64,000 nt of DNA from Scolecobasidium constrictum UM 578 (GCA_000611715.1 AZYM01000234.1:1-64000); one strand, 5' to 3'; counted from the stretch's first letter, positions 23,858-33,390 are shown. Translations and numbers: made by a program. The notes: generated from the letters alone by a model not told the origin.

Positions 23858-24178
23858 TCATAGGAAGATTCCTGCAGCTTCATCTTCGGCGATCTCATCC
23901 GCAGTGCGAAGATGTGGCGGAACGCAGTGCCACACCTTTCCGTCGGTGCATGTCTGGCCATGCGAATGGCAGTTTCGGGGTTCGCTTTGTGTTGATGGGC
24001 AGCAATAGTAACAGGAACCAGCAGTGCCGTACTCAGTGCAGCCTGTGGGCTCCGAACAGTCTTCTTGTTGCCTCTTGAACAGTAGACTCGCTTCCGCAGG
24101 ATTCGGGCTAGAAGCTGGAAGGGCATCTGCGCCAAAGGCTAGTGCGCAGGCGAGCGAGATAATCTTTATGACAAGCAT
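23858..24178 (-). CDS. Small secreted Cys-rich protein, candidate effector
   Basis: A single-exon, 106-residue protein that I do not recognise. It starts with a clear signal peptide (MLVIKIISLACALAFGADA, then LPASS). After a short spacer comes KRQQEDC, where KR could be a Kex2-type processing site and would leave a mature peptide of about 70 residues. Eight cysteines follow, in the order C-x5-C-x8-C-x2-CC-x9-C-x6-C-x7-C as I count them (DC, GC, SC, CC, NC, TC, HC), enough for four disulfides. The last 25 residues are Cys-free and acidic. Size, export signal and even Cys number fit a fungal effector or antimicrobial-type protein; host function is unknown. A TATTTAA element lies about 90 bases upstream. 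Confidence 0.72.
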   Translation of the reverse strand: MLVIKIISLACALAFGADALPASSPNPAEASLLFKRQQEDCSEPTGCTEYGTAGSCYYCCPSTQSEPRNCHSHGQTCTDGKVWHCVPPHLRTADEIAEDEAAGIFL

Positions 24179-24268
24179 GATGATGGTTGAAATTAGCGAA
24201 AGGCGACGAGTGAGGCGGATTTAGGCTGAGATGTATGGAGACACCGTTCGAACACCACCAGGCCGCTC

Positions 24269-24276
24269 CTTAAATA
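24269..24276 (-). promoter_or_regulatory. TATA-like element of the small secreted protein gene
   Basis: TATTTAAG on the minus strand, about 90 bases before the ATG at 24178, a reasonable distance for a fungal TATA element. Confidence 0.45.
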
Positions 24277-25496
24277 GTCTTCCAGCAGCCGAGTTGATGA
24301 TTATGTTGTTTGCTTCCCTGCTCTAGTCTTCAACACCCTGCTGTCCTTGTTCAGACGATTACTACAATTTTGCTGCAGAAAGTTTGGTGGCCAAGACAAA
24401 AACCAAGTCAGGATGACGGAAGGTGGTTCTGAAGGTCTACGAGATCCCAAGCAACCATCTGGGTCGTGTGCTCCCTCTCCCAATCATCCAGGCCTCTAGA
24501 ACGACCTTGCTCGATCAAATCCGTAACGTGGGGGATGCTGCTACCCACCATCATCATCAATGCCTACTAGGGCGGTGTTGCGATCGTGACTTACCAACCT
24601 TTGTCGGTCGCTTAGTCCCTCTCGCAAAATACGCGAAAACTGACGCGGAACCCAAGCATCTGCACGACCCGAGCAGACATAATATCGAACCTATACAATA
24701 GGCAAAATTGAGGTCTAAATCCTTCGCTTCGCATCATGACATGTGCTCGCAAGGTAACTTTGACAATGTTCATGCTGTGGGTAGGCACGAGTCGGTGCTA
24801 GATCCTATGGCTCAGTCGGTGCGCTGGCTTGCCATCGGGAGTGCTGGCTCGCCGCCCATGCTTTGTGTACCGATACCGCCTTCCTGTAGCCCATTAGCAT
24901 TCTCCGTTTCCACAGAGTGATGTGGATGTAATGTGGGTGTCCAGCGCAGAGGTTTGATATCACGCGCACTAGTAGACTCAAGCGAGCTGCCAAGATGGTG
25001 GGCAGGTCCCATTCTTGGCTGGACCTGCATCCGCTGGGACCTGGATTGCCAGTGGGATGGATTCTGCGCCAAGTGGGAAGCTACTCCACATGGTGCGGGA
25101 AGTCTTGGCTCACGCTACTGCTTCGCGAGTGCTACCTGCTCGTCCAGGATTTGTGCAGTGTAGCAATTCGCTTACAAAAGTTCAAGTGCCTTGCGCATGC
25201 AATACTTTGCCTTCCGGCCAGAAGTACCATGATGGATTGGTCCAGTCAGAACCCATTTGCTACCAGAATTTTCGTTCCCGCGCACCATCTGGCCATCGCC
25301 GAGCGGCCTGAGAGTTACCACAATGCCATCGACATCCCACACGGAGCAAGTTCCTGCAGTAGCATGAATGAAGCGGCCAAGACGATAGTTCAAGGCACGG
25401 TGAACCGAGGCGGCAGGTAACCACCTTTGATCGGCGCAATCGCGTAGTGTTGAGCCTTCATGGTATGTCTGTCTGTCTTGCAGGATTACAGAAGCC

Positions 25497-25503
25497 TATA
25501 AAA
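25497..25503 (+). promoter_or_regulatory. TATA box of the His/Cys-repeat protein gene
   Basis: A TATAAAA sequence stands 71 bases before the preferred ATG at 25574, fitting a regulated, strongly expressed gene. Confidence 0.55.
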
Positions 25504-25573
25504 ACGACGACTAACCTGTGACTGCAGTCTTGAAGTCTTCAGATTCCAAAGACCAGTGGAGACCAGTATCAGG

Positions 25574-27322
25574 ATGTCTTTCATTCTGGGGGCTTCGCTG
25601 CTCTCTTCGCTTGTCGTACAGGGTACACAGGCCTTGCCGCAAGGCGGTGCCGTTGCTCCTGCAGCTCAATGTGTCACGTCTGTGGTCACCTCGCTCGGCA
25701 TTGCGACGACGGTGGCCGACGGGGCCGCATACGACAGCATGTACAGCTCACTGGATTCGGTGTACTACCCAGACGGCGGTGCCTTTACCGATATCCAGGT
25801 CCCAATTTACACCACGATCCGCACGTATCCACCATCGGGAACCATAACGACGACCAGGACCCAGACAGCCTATGGGTTCTATGAGAGAGCTGCGTTAGTC
25901 AGTGCCGGCTACCAGATCATCACAAACACCTTCACAAGATCATCATGCTCGACTGCTGCACCAACAGGCACATGTACTCCTCATGAAGATCACTGGCATT
26001 GCCCTTCCGGCGTGCCGACCCCGACAACGCCGCCTCCACCTCCACCTCCAGCGGGAATCTGTACTCCTCATGAGGATCACTGGCATTGCCCTTCCGGCGT
26101 GCCGACCCCGACAACGCCGCCTCCACCTCCACCTCCAGCGGGAACCTGTACTCCTCATGAGGATCACTGGCATTGCCCTTCCGGCGTGCCAACCCCGACA
26201 ACGCCGCCTCCGACCGATTCTGACCCCACTACGCCTCCACCTCCACCTCCAGCGGGAACCTGTACTCCTCATGAGGATCACTGGCATTGCCCAGAAGGCG
26301 TTGCAGAACCGCCGTATCCTCCAGGTGGTGCCCCAGCTCCCGGTGGAAGTAATGGCGGTAGTGGCGGAGAATCGACGCAGTGTACCCCACATGAGGATCA
26401 CTGGCATTGCCCAGAAGGCGTTGCAGAACCGCCGTATCCTCCAGGTGGTGCACCAGCGGTGGGCGGCAGTAGCGGTGGCGACTCTACACAATGCACTCCG
26501 CATGATGATCACTGGCACTGCCCAGAAGGCGTTGCAGAACCGCCGTATCCTCCAGGTGGTGCACCAGCGGCGGGCGGCAGTAGCGGTGGCGACTCTACAC
26601 AATGCACTCCGCATGACGATCACTGGCACTGCCCACCAGGCGTTGCAGAACCACCGTATCCTCCTGGCGGCGCACCAGCAGCGAGCGGCAGCAGCGGTGG
26701 CGATTCTACACAATGCACCCCGCACGATGATCATTGGCACTATCCAGCTGGTGTTGCCGAGCCGCCGTACCCCCCTGGAGGCGCTCCATCTGGCGGCTCA
26801 GCTGCGTCGGGCGGTGGCGCCAGTTCAAGCGGCAGCGCATCAACACAATGTACACCACATGACGATCACTGGCACTGTCCACCGGGCGTTGCGGAACCTC
26901 CATACCCACCTGGCGAGGCGAGTGCCGCATCTGCAGGAGCGGCGGGTGCTTCCAACCTTGCAGCGTCCGAGCAATGCACCCCACACGATGATCACTGGCA
27001 CTGTCCACCTGGCGTTCCTGAGCCAGACCACGCTCCAGGAGAGGCGCCTGCGGGATCAGGTGCGAGCACTCCGGTTGCCGATTCCAGCTCGACGCAATGT
27101 ACCCCACATGACGACCATTGGCATTGTCCGCCTGGCGTTCCCGAGCCGTCCACATCTTCTCCTAGCACAACGCTGGTAACAGGCGGAAGCAATCCTGCGA
27201 CTGGCGTAGCAGCTCCCAGCTCATCTGTTCAGCCGTTTGAAGGTAGTGCAAGCGTCGTGCGTCGGTCGTCGCATGCAGTCGCGGGCCTCTCACTGCTTGT
27301 CATCTTTGCCAACCTCTTTTGA
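25574..27322 (+). CDS. Secreted, probably GPI-anchored protein with 11 CTPH[ED]DHWHC repeats
   Basis: Single exon, 582 residues from the Met at 25574; an ATG 18 bases earlier is possible but spoils the signal peptide (MSFILGASLLSSLVVQGTQA). After a 110-residue unique domain come eleven tandem units whose core is CTPH, then E or D, then DHWHC, followed by P-x-GV and a Pro/Gly-rich linker. Units 1-3 have polyproline linkers and E in the core, units 4-9 have EPPYPPG linkers, and units 10-11 diverge. In unit 8 the second Cys is Tyr (HWHY). The C terminus is Ser/Thr-rich and ends in a hydrophobic tail (AVAGLSLLVIFANLF), suggesting a GPI signal. Three His plus two Cys per core suggest metal (Cu or Zn) binding; that is inference. 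I know of no characterised protein with this exact array. Confidence 0.88.
   Translation: MSFILGASLLSSLVVQGTQALPQGGAVAPAAQCVTSVVTSLGIATTVADGAAYDSMYSSLDSVYYPDGGAFTDIQVPIYTTIRTYPPSGTITTTRTQTAYGFYERAALVSAGYQIITNTFTRSSCSTAAPTGTCTPHEDHWHCPSGVPTPTTPPPPPPPAGICTPHEDHWHCPSGVPTPTTPPPPPPPAGTCTPHEDHWHCPSGVPTPTTPPPTDSDPTTPPPPPPAGTCTPHEDHWHCPEGVAEPPYPPGGAPAPGGSNGGSGGESTQCTPHEDHWHCPEGVAEPPYPPGGAPAVGGSSGGDSTQCTPHDDHWHCPEGVAEPPYPPGGAPAAGGSSGGDSTQCTPHDDHWHCPPGVAEPPYPPGGAPAASGSSGGDSTQCTPHDDHWHYPAGVAEPPYPPGGAPSGGSAASGGGASSSGSASTQCTPHDDHWHCPPGVAEPPYPPGEASAASAGAAGASNLAASEQCTPHDDHWHCPPGVPEPDHAPGEAPAGSGASTPVADSSSTQCTPHDDHWHCPPGVPEPSTSSPSTTLVTGGSNPATGVAAPSSSVQPFEGSASVVRRSSHAVAGLSLLVIFANLF
25973..27140 (+). repeat. 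Coding tandem repeat, 11 units of about 84-135 bp
   Basis: The first two units are almost identical over about 87 bases, and units 5-7 share long identical linker stretches, which points to recent unequal exchange or slippage. The core of each unit is conserved in protein more than in DNA in the later units (for example cat/cac and gac/gat changes), which suggests selection on the His/Cys core. Confidence 0.9.
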
Positions 27323-28438
27323 TGATTGCATCTCTTTGTGGTCATCTTTCCCTATCTGACGACACTCTCTGATCACGACTGAACGTGATATGATCCCATG
27401 GCCAAGAGGCCATTGTAGCTTCATGACATTCCTTGTCTCAACGGTGGCTGGACGCGCGCCCAGCGATGGGAAATGCATGTCAAATTCGTGCTGCGAAAAT
27501 GAGACTTAGCAATTCAGTCGATAGACATAATGTTGAAGGCAAAGTTCCAAGTTCGACTCGCTCTCATGTGTTCCGTAAACGTTATCATTGTATAAGCCAG
27601 CCGACTCCTCATTTACCATGGCAGGCCACGGATGGAAATGAATCTGTGGGCATTGGTCCAAAAGGATGATTTCACAAGGCTCGCGGACATTACAGGATCC
27701 TACAATGCCTTGACTGCAGTCTTGGTCGATGACTCGTGTTCTCGATGTACTCTATATTCCAAATTGCACAAACGCGGATGTCCATCGTGACAGGAACATT
27801 GAGTATGTCTATGATGCTCGCGACTGAGGACGAATGTTTCGACGTGCTTTCAGATCCGACATCTAAGTGAAGCGAATGTGCTGTGAAGCAGACTCAGATG
27901 ATCTCGCCATATTCTGCGTTGACGCAATCTGATCGATGCATGTACCGGGCGGGTCTGACTTGTACGAAGCGGGAGAGACCGAGAGGTGGAATAACAGAAT
28001 CCATTGAACAGCTCGTGAGGTGGTTGATGGGGGGTCAAGTTCGTCGTTAATCCCAACGGGCGATCTGCCAACGCTCGGACCATCAGCCAGAGGCGTGCCA
28101 CATTTTACTCCCGTCTCCACCTCTTCTGTTCCCATTAGCTTCCGCCGTGTGATACGAGTCCAAGCCGATGATTCATTGGTCCCTGGAGAAGTGCTGCACG
28201 AGGATTTCGAAGTCACGAGTAGGATCTTACAGCATCTTATAGCATCTTCAATAGTTTGAGATGACTGATATGCATTCTGAAATCCCATTACGGTCCACCT
28301 CTCTGTGCACTTGGTTCATCTACCGCCGATGTCGTTGTACATGGCTTCATAGCAGAAACCGCGGCACGGACACTGACAGACTAATCGAAAGAGCTGCCAG
28401 TAATCTAGCTTGATGCAGCTCAGCGACTGCAAGTTCCC
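27323..28438. other. Convergent intergenic region, no gene seen
   Basis: 1.1 kb between the stop of the repeat protein (plus) and that of the P450-like gene (minus). The longest open frame, 141 codons on the minus strand (27863-28288), has no signature, and I do not call it. Confidence 0.5.
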
Positions 28439-30259
28439 TTACGCCGTGATTCGCTTTCGGATGCGAACACGCACATCTCCCTCCGGCAGAGCCACACCAG
28501 CGGCAAAGCTTGGACTCGGGATTCCTTTATCGCTGTCCAATTCGAAGTCATAGAGCAAGACTGTGCTCGCAATGAACGCAAGGCCAAAGAGGCGCGATGG
28601 TTCCTTTGCTTCGTTCATACCCAGCAGACCAGCTGCAAAATTGAAATGTTAGCACGCAACATGGCGTTGGGCCGAAGTAACTCACGATTCTGAAAGATTT
28701 TGGCTTCAGTTGAGATGCCCCCGTCATCTGAAATGTCGTAACGTCGCGGATCCCACTTCTCCGGCTCGTCCCAAGAACCAGCATCGGTGTTTGCGTGCCA
28801 GAATGATGCATCAATCCAGTCTCCCTTGCTGATTCTCCACTTGTCTGCAGTCTTGAAGACGCCGCCTTCATCTCCGTCAAGCTCGAGATCTTCGACCGCA
28901 GTCCATGACTCTTGGCCTCTCGAATACAGTCTGACACTTTCAAGCCAACAATTCTTCAGTAGCGGAATTTTCTTTCCAAGCAGAGCATTCGCATCGACAT
29001 CGAGCCTCGGTGGTACTGTGAAGCCCATCACTGGCTTTTCTTGCTCGATCTTAACTACATGCTTTGCTTCCTTTCGTATCTGCTCTAGCAATGTTGCATC
29101 AGATAGAATATGCAACAAAGTCCAGAAGGCAAGGACATGTGGCGCGCTCAGGCCATGAAGCAGCCGAAGTAGCTCGATCGTGCGGATCGGCCGTGGAGCT
29201 TTGTGATCAGACAACATCCGTGACCGCGCTTCCAGCAGATCATTTTGCAGCTCAGCATCCTCTGTGATATCCAGTAGGGCATCGAGATGACCAAGCAGCT
29301 TCCGCCTCGTGATGTGTGCACTGGGCAAAGTAGGATGTGGTACCCATCTCGGCAGACCAGACATGAGAAGTGAATACGACTGCACAAATGCAAGCAATAG
29401 AGGTCCTGTTTCCTGGTGATCTTGATCCGAGAGCAGGGAGTTGGAGACAAAGGTGTTTATGGTCATGTGTGTCAAGAACAGGAAGACTAGAGGCAGCAAC
29501 GAGACTTCTGCAAGTTGCTTGTCCTCAGATACCTTCACATTGCTGACCTTCTCCCACGGCTCCTGGTCGATCAGACTTGGATTGAAAGACACTAGGTCCG
29601 GCACATTTCCTTGAAGGGGTCTAAGGATATGTTGAGAAGCACCGATTTCCTTCTTAATGTCCAGTGCCGCCTCGAGATGGAACGAGACTGGGATTTGGAT
29701 CGCTGACACCAGTTCATGGTACAGCCCCAGCTGTGATTTTGGCACACCGAAAACATTACGCCAGATCCGCTTTTTGGTCTCGACATCCGAGAGATGAGGT
29801 TGCTGAGATTTCTGGAGATCTCGGATCAATTTGTTGGATGAGACAATATGGTGTTGTTCACTTCCGAGCTGGAGAGTTGATATGCCCGTATCAAATGCTT
29901 TCCTGGTGCAATTAGTCGTGGGGACTGACAACGCGCGGGATGTGTCGTTACCTCGTCTCCTCCAATGTATCCTCCAGAGACAACGACCACTGGAGCTGAT
30001 GTCCAAAGAATGGAATCCAGTGAGGTAGTGACGGTGGAGATCTGCTCGAGCCCGATGTTGAAGTAGCAGGCGTCCCGCTTGTCAGTCGCGTCCAGAGAAT
30101 CAGAAGAGTTATAGATGAGAACAGTCCAGCTAGTAAGACTGGTACATCGTGACCAGTCACATTTTTGATCCCATCTGCGGCAAACTGTAGATACTGGACG
30201 GTGTGATCCACGATTGATGCCATTGCTGACGCGGCGCGTAGAAGCCAGCGATGAGACAA
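28439..30259 (-). CDS. Cytochrome P450-like protein lacking the heme-ligand cysteine
   Basis: Exons on the minus strand are 30259-29952, 29902-28686 and 28632-28439 (introns 49 and 53 nt), giving 572 residues. There is an N-terminal membrane anchor (VPVLLAGLFSSITLLILW) and a Pro-rich hinge (PPSLPHWIPFFGHQLQW). The ExxR motif is ESVR at about 423-426 and the PERF-like segment is EPEKWDPRRY near 483-491. The I-helix (HGLSAPHVLAFWTLLHIL) lacks the AGxxT oxygen-activation motif and resembles the CYP7/CYP8 isomerase type. In the last exon the segment aligned with the heme loop is NPGLLGMNEAKEPSRLFG, with Glu519 where the Cys ligand should be. Splice sites there are good and the frame continues to a normal C terminus, so this looks like a real protein with altered or no heme chemistry. 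Met13 is an alternative start. Confidence 0.85.
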
Positions 30260-30594
30260 ATATCAAGACCTGAACGCCTTTCGCTAATGCATGTATCGAG
30301 AAGAACGACGAAGTCAAACAAGACCTCAGGAATCCCCACTTGAGTCCAACGATGAGTGATTGCTCGAGAGACAGCTTGCTTGCAAGGCAGAATGTCGACT
30401 CGACCCTTCCCAAACAGGAAGTTCATGCCGCGAATCTGCACACATTGAGCTTGGTGTAGTCCATTTTCTGCCCACCTTCACATCAAAGCCAGGATCAATT
30501 CTTTTTAATACTTGTCAACGTGGAAGGTACATATCGTTGGAAGAGCTTGGAACTATTGTAGCTAATTTGACGTCGGCAGTGCAAGTATCTCAAA
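30260..30594. other. Divergent promoter: P450-like gene and ITPase
   Basis: 335 bases between two genes that point away from each other; no coding sequence supported. Confidence 0.5.
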
Positions 30595-31365
30595 ATGGCA
30601 CCGAGGGAGCTCAATTTCATCACCGGCAATGCCAACAAGCTTGCTGAGGTCAAGGCCATCTTGGCTGACACTGGCGTGGTATTGAAGAATCAAAGTCTGG
30701 ATCTGGACGAGCTTCAAGGCACAATTGAAGAAGTTTCGAAAGACAAGTGCAGAAGAGCTGCCAAAGCTGTACGTCATGTATTATTGGTTCACTAACGTAT
30801 ATTCGATTGACGAGGGAATAGATTGGCGGGCCGGTCCTTACTGAAGATACATGTCTCTGCTTTCGAGCCATGGATGAGTTGCCAGGTCCATACGTGTGAG
30901 CATCCCAATCTTCCATCACCACCCGCAACACTGATTCAAGGCAGCAAGTGGTTCTTGAAGGCTCTTGGACCACAGAATCTATACAAGATGCTTGAAGGCT
31001 TCGAGGACAAATCCATACAAGCAGTGGCTACATTTGCATATTCTGAAGGCCCGGGCCATGAGCCCATCCTCTTCCAAGGCAGGACTGATGTATGTCAATC
31101 TCGTCTTTGGGCAGTCTCCCGCATTGCTGATCATTCATCAGGGCAAGCTAGTGCCTGCGAGAGGTCCAACAGATTTTGGTGAGTCCGTCCTTGTGATTGG
31201 TATGATGCCAACTGACTTCCACATCCAGGCTGGGATCCTGCGTTTGAATACCCACCATTCGGTCAGACGTATGCAGAGATGGACAAGGCCACGAAGAACA
31301 AGATCTCGCATCGTGGCAAAGCGCTCGAGAAGCTCAAGGCGTGGCTGAAGGAGAACACTGATTGA
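30595..31365 (+). CDS. HAM1: Inosine triphosphate pyrophosphatase (ITPase, HAM1)
   Basis: Hydrolyses ITP, dITP and XTP to monophosphates plus PPi, cleaning the nucleotide pool in cytosol and nucleus. Five exons: 30595-30768, 30822-30895, 30945-31089, 31142-31178 and 31229-31365; introns are 49-53 nt; 188 residues, the normal size. Diagnostic segments are FITGNANKLAEVKAIL at the N terminus, GPVLTEDTCLCF and LPGPYVKWFLKALG across a junction, GKLVPARGPTDFGWDPAFEY across another, and SHRGKALEKL. The gene converges with FAP7: only 16 bases separate the two stop codons, so their 3' ends must overlap. Confidence 0.96.
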
Positions 31366-31381
31366 GGAGTAGCACTGGACC

Positions 31382-31988
31382 TCATTCGCCCTCGCCATCC
31401 TCCTCTTCGCGATCTTTCTTCCAGCGTTCTGCCCATTGCTGAACTCGCTCAACATTGTCATCAACGTCAGACAGCTCGTCACTCCTCAGCTCGACGACGA
31501 TCTCTTCGTCGTATGCTTCACGTGCTTCATCGAGGAGGACCTGCATGATTTCGGCGTCCATGTTCTCTTCCAGCTTCTTTGCGGTGTACTTGCGGGCGCT
31601 GAGGCGATCGTATAGGATGGTGGAATCACAGCGTAGGACAACGACGAGGTCGATCCATGACTTGGGGAAGAGGTCGCATGCGTGCCAGTCGAGTATGAAG
31701 CCACCACTGGGGATATTTGCGGCTTCGAGAGCATCCAGAAGCTTTGAAGCCACAAGATTAGCATTCCATTATCACCAATGTATCTTATGGTTCTCAGCAT
31801 ACTTTGTCTTCGTCCACGATCCAGCTATTCAATTCCTCGTCTTTTCCGTCATAGCAGTCCTGATCCTCTGCAAACTTGTTGATTGCAAGATGCTTCAGTC
31901 CAGTCGCCTCAGCAACAGCTTCGGCATGGCTGGTCTTTCCGACGCCAGGCGTGCCCGTGATTATAATGTTCGGCGATTTTCGAGCCAT
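31382..31988 (-). CDS. FAP7: Adenylate kinase isoenzyme 6 / FAP7
   Basis: Nuclear NTPase that works with Rps14 in cleavage of 20S pre-rRNA to 18S rRNA and has adenylate kinase activity. Exons on the minus strand are 31988-31803 and 31741-31382 (intron 61 nt); 181 residues. Walker A is GTPGVGKT at residues 12-19, followed by the substrate helix (LAINKFAED). The DWHACDLFP motif matches the D-x-H-x-C signature of this kinase group, and RKYTAKKLEENMDAEI is the conserved lid region. The C terminus is acidic. It shares a short upstream region with the mitoribosomal gene to its right, and overlaps transcripts with ITPase on its left. Confidence 0.96.
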
Positions 31989-32141
31989 CTTATGTGATCT
32001 GTGAAGTTTGCGATCTCACCGGAGGTGCCAGAAAAATTCCGAAGAAATGGTTGCTGTATAAGGAAAAGTGGGCCTGAGGCATCTCCGAATTGGTCTTCGC
32101 ATCTGCAGCGGCGTCTCCGCTCCATCCCAGCAACAGCAGCC
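31989..32141. promoter_or_regulatory. Compact bidirectional promoter, FAP7 / mS33
   Basis: Only 153 bases separate the two start codons of divergent genes that both act in ribosome production. Both 5' leaders and core promoters must lie here. I cannot name a factor site with confidence. Confidence 0.7.
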
Positions 32142-32570
32142 ATGGCAGTCGCTCGGTCACGAGTATTGGAGCTGATGAAGGTGAACCCTTTTAATCAATT
32201 GATGCACTGACGCCAGACTAACGCACTTGCAGCTTCAATGCTCGATATTCAATACCACCTTCAACCCCGAGCGACAACGACTCGGCAACAAGGTCCTGCG
32301 CCAGAGATTAAAGGGCCACATACTCGCGAGCTACTATCCGCCAAAGGTCGATGTCATACAAACATTGAGGAGAGACTACCCAGATCATCAGGTGGAGGAT
32401 GAGAAGGAGGAGATGAGACTGGAGGCGGTGGAAGCGAAGAAGGCGCGTGGCAAGGGTGCGCCCAAGAAGAGGACCAAGGAGGGTACGTTTGCTCATATTG
32501 CGCATTTCTGCCTGAGTGGCACTGACAGATCTGCACAGAATCAAAGAAACTCACGAAGCGGAAACGATAA
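32142..32570 (+). CDS. RSM27: Mitochondrial small-subunit ribosomal protein mS33 (RSM27)
   Basis: Component of the mitoribosome small subunit. Three exons, 32142-32180, 32233-32482 and 32539-32570, with introns of 52 and 56 nt; 106 residues. The family pattern is MAVARSRVLELMKLQC, then IFNTTFNPERQRLGNKVLRQ, the LKGHILASYYPP segment, and a Lys/Arg-rich tail ending KKLTKRKR across the last junction. Size and order match the short mS33 family. The 13-codon first exon is supported because both splice sites are standard and the joined frame reads through the conserved N terminus. Confidence 0.93.
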
Positions 32571-33390
32571 GACGACCGACATCCATCGATCGCCGCGCTT
32601 GATACCACGACTGTACAATATCAACATTTTGATTGGAGTTGCAGAATCATGTACATTATGTGTAAGACACCTGCGTGAATCTCGCATTGGACAATGCGTC
32701 CTTTCCCCAGCTTCGCTGGATCTCTCAAGCCCAGGGGTCAGAAATGGTCTATCGTGCATTCGCCATCAGCAGTAGCGCAGATCTGCCACATACTCTCACG
32801 CCTTCTGAGATGGGTACGCAGATGCGAGTAACAACGAAACGGACAAGACATTTCATCAGCCGGACATTGTGAGATGGACATTTGCGAGCATGGCATGTTT
32901 GCACATCTCGTCTGGGATCACAGGACACGCCAAAAAACTGCGGAAGTACTAAACAAAGGACAGAAGTGTTATAGGATCCCATCCGCCGTACAAGACGCCG
33001 TAGCAATCCTCAAAGGTGTCTCTCATCTGGTCGTAGTCTATATCGGAGTCGGGTGCGGAGTCTGGTGCAGCAGGAGGAACGGCATTGTCCTGCCGCACTT
33101 GATTGGTTCTATCAAGATGTGGGCGACGAGGTCACGACAGAAAGGTTGTGTGCAGGGCGATGTAAAGAATGGCTCTCCGAAGATGAGTTGTGATAAATGC
33201 CGGGACGTTAATATGAAATGCGATAAGAAGTATCCTGTCTGTGGATCGTGCAAGAACGCACCGAGCAATCGGGGAGGAGTGTACTTGGTTCAGAGGCTAA
33301 TTCAAAGAACGTGGATATATTCAGTGGGTGGAATTAATGCTTGCCACATCCCAAATGAGCATTTGGAAGATCATCTCTCCACAGCCATGA
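32571..33390. other. Region between mS33 and the C-terminal zinc-cluster gene
   Basis: Contains the downstream end of mS33 and a degenerate zinc-cluster coding segment (listed separately). A long plus-strand frame (32874-33698) runs through it and on into the antisense of the next gene; its second half is a shadow. Confidence 0.5.
33123..33300 (+). pseudogene. Zn2Cys6 domain fragment with displaced sixth cysteine
   Basis: From an internal Met (33183) the frame reads MSCDKCRDVNMKC, DKKYPVC, GSC, giving five cysteines with Zn2Cys6 spacing at about 33189-33254. A sixth Cys is not in that frame: it appears at 33280-33282 in the +1 frame as CTWFRG, followed at once by a stop (33298-33300). The interval is too short for an intron. 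So this is either a gene relic broken by one indel or a very short zinc-cluster-only protein with a sequence error. A Met at about 33117 could start the relic. Confidence 0.5.

Larger units (their letters stand above)
24179..25573. other. Long divergent intergenic region
   Basis: 1.4 kb between the minus-strand small secreted protein and the plus-strand repeat protein, so it holds both promoters. Open frames are under 145 codons and show no family signature. TATA-like elements are listed separately. Confidence 0.5.

Noticed and set aside
25902..27179. 425-codon plus frame and a 265-codon minus frame over the repeat protein
   Set aside because: Both are repeats of the same DNA read in other frames; only the frame with signal peptide, conserved His/Cys cores and GPI-like tail makes sense.
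4268..30259. Secondary-metabolite cluster (methyltransferase, P450-like protein, regulator, transporter)
   Set aside because: The genes are scattered over 26 kb among unrelated conserved genes and there is no synthase or cyclase; the P450 also lacks its heme ligand.
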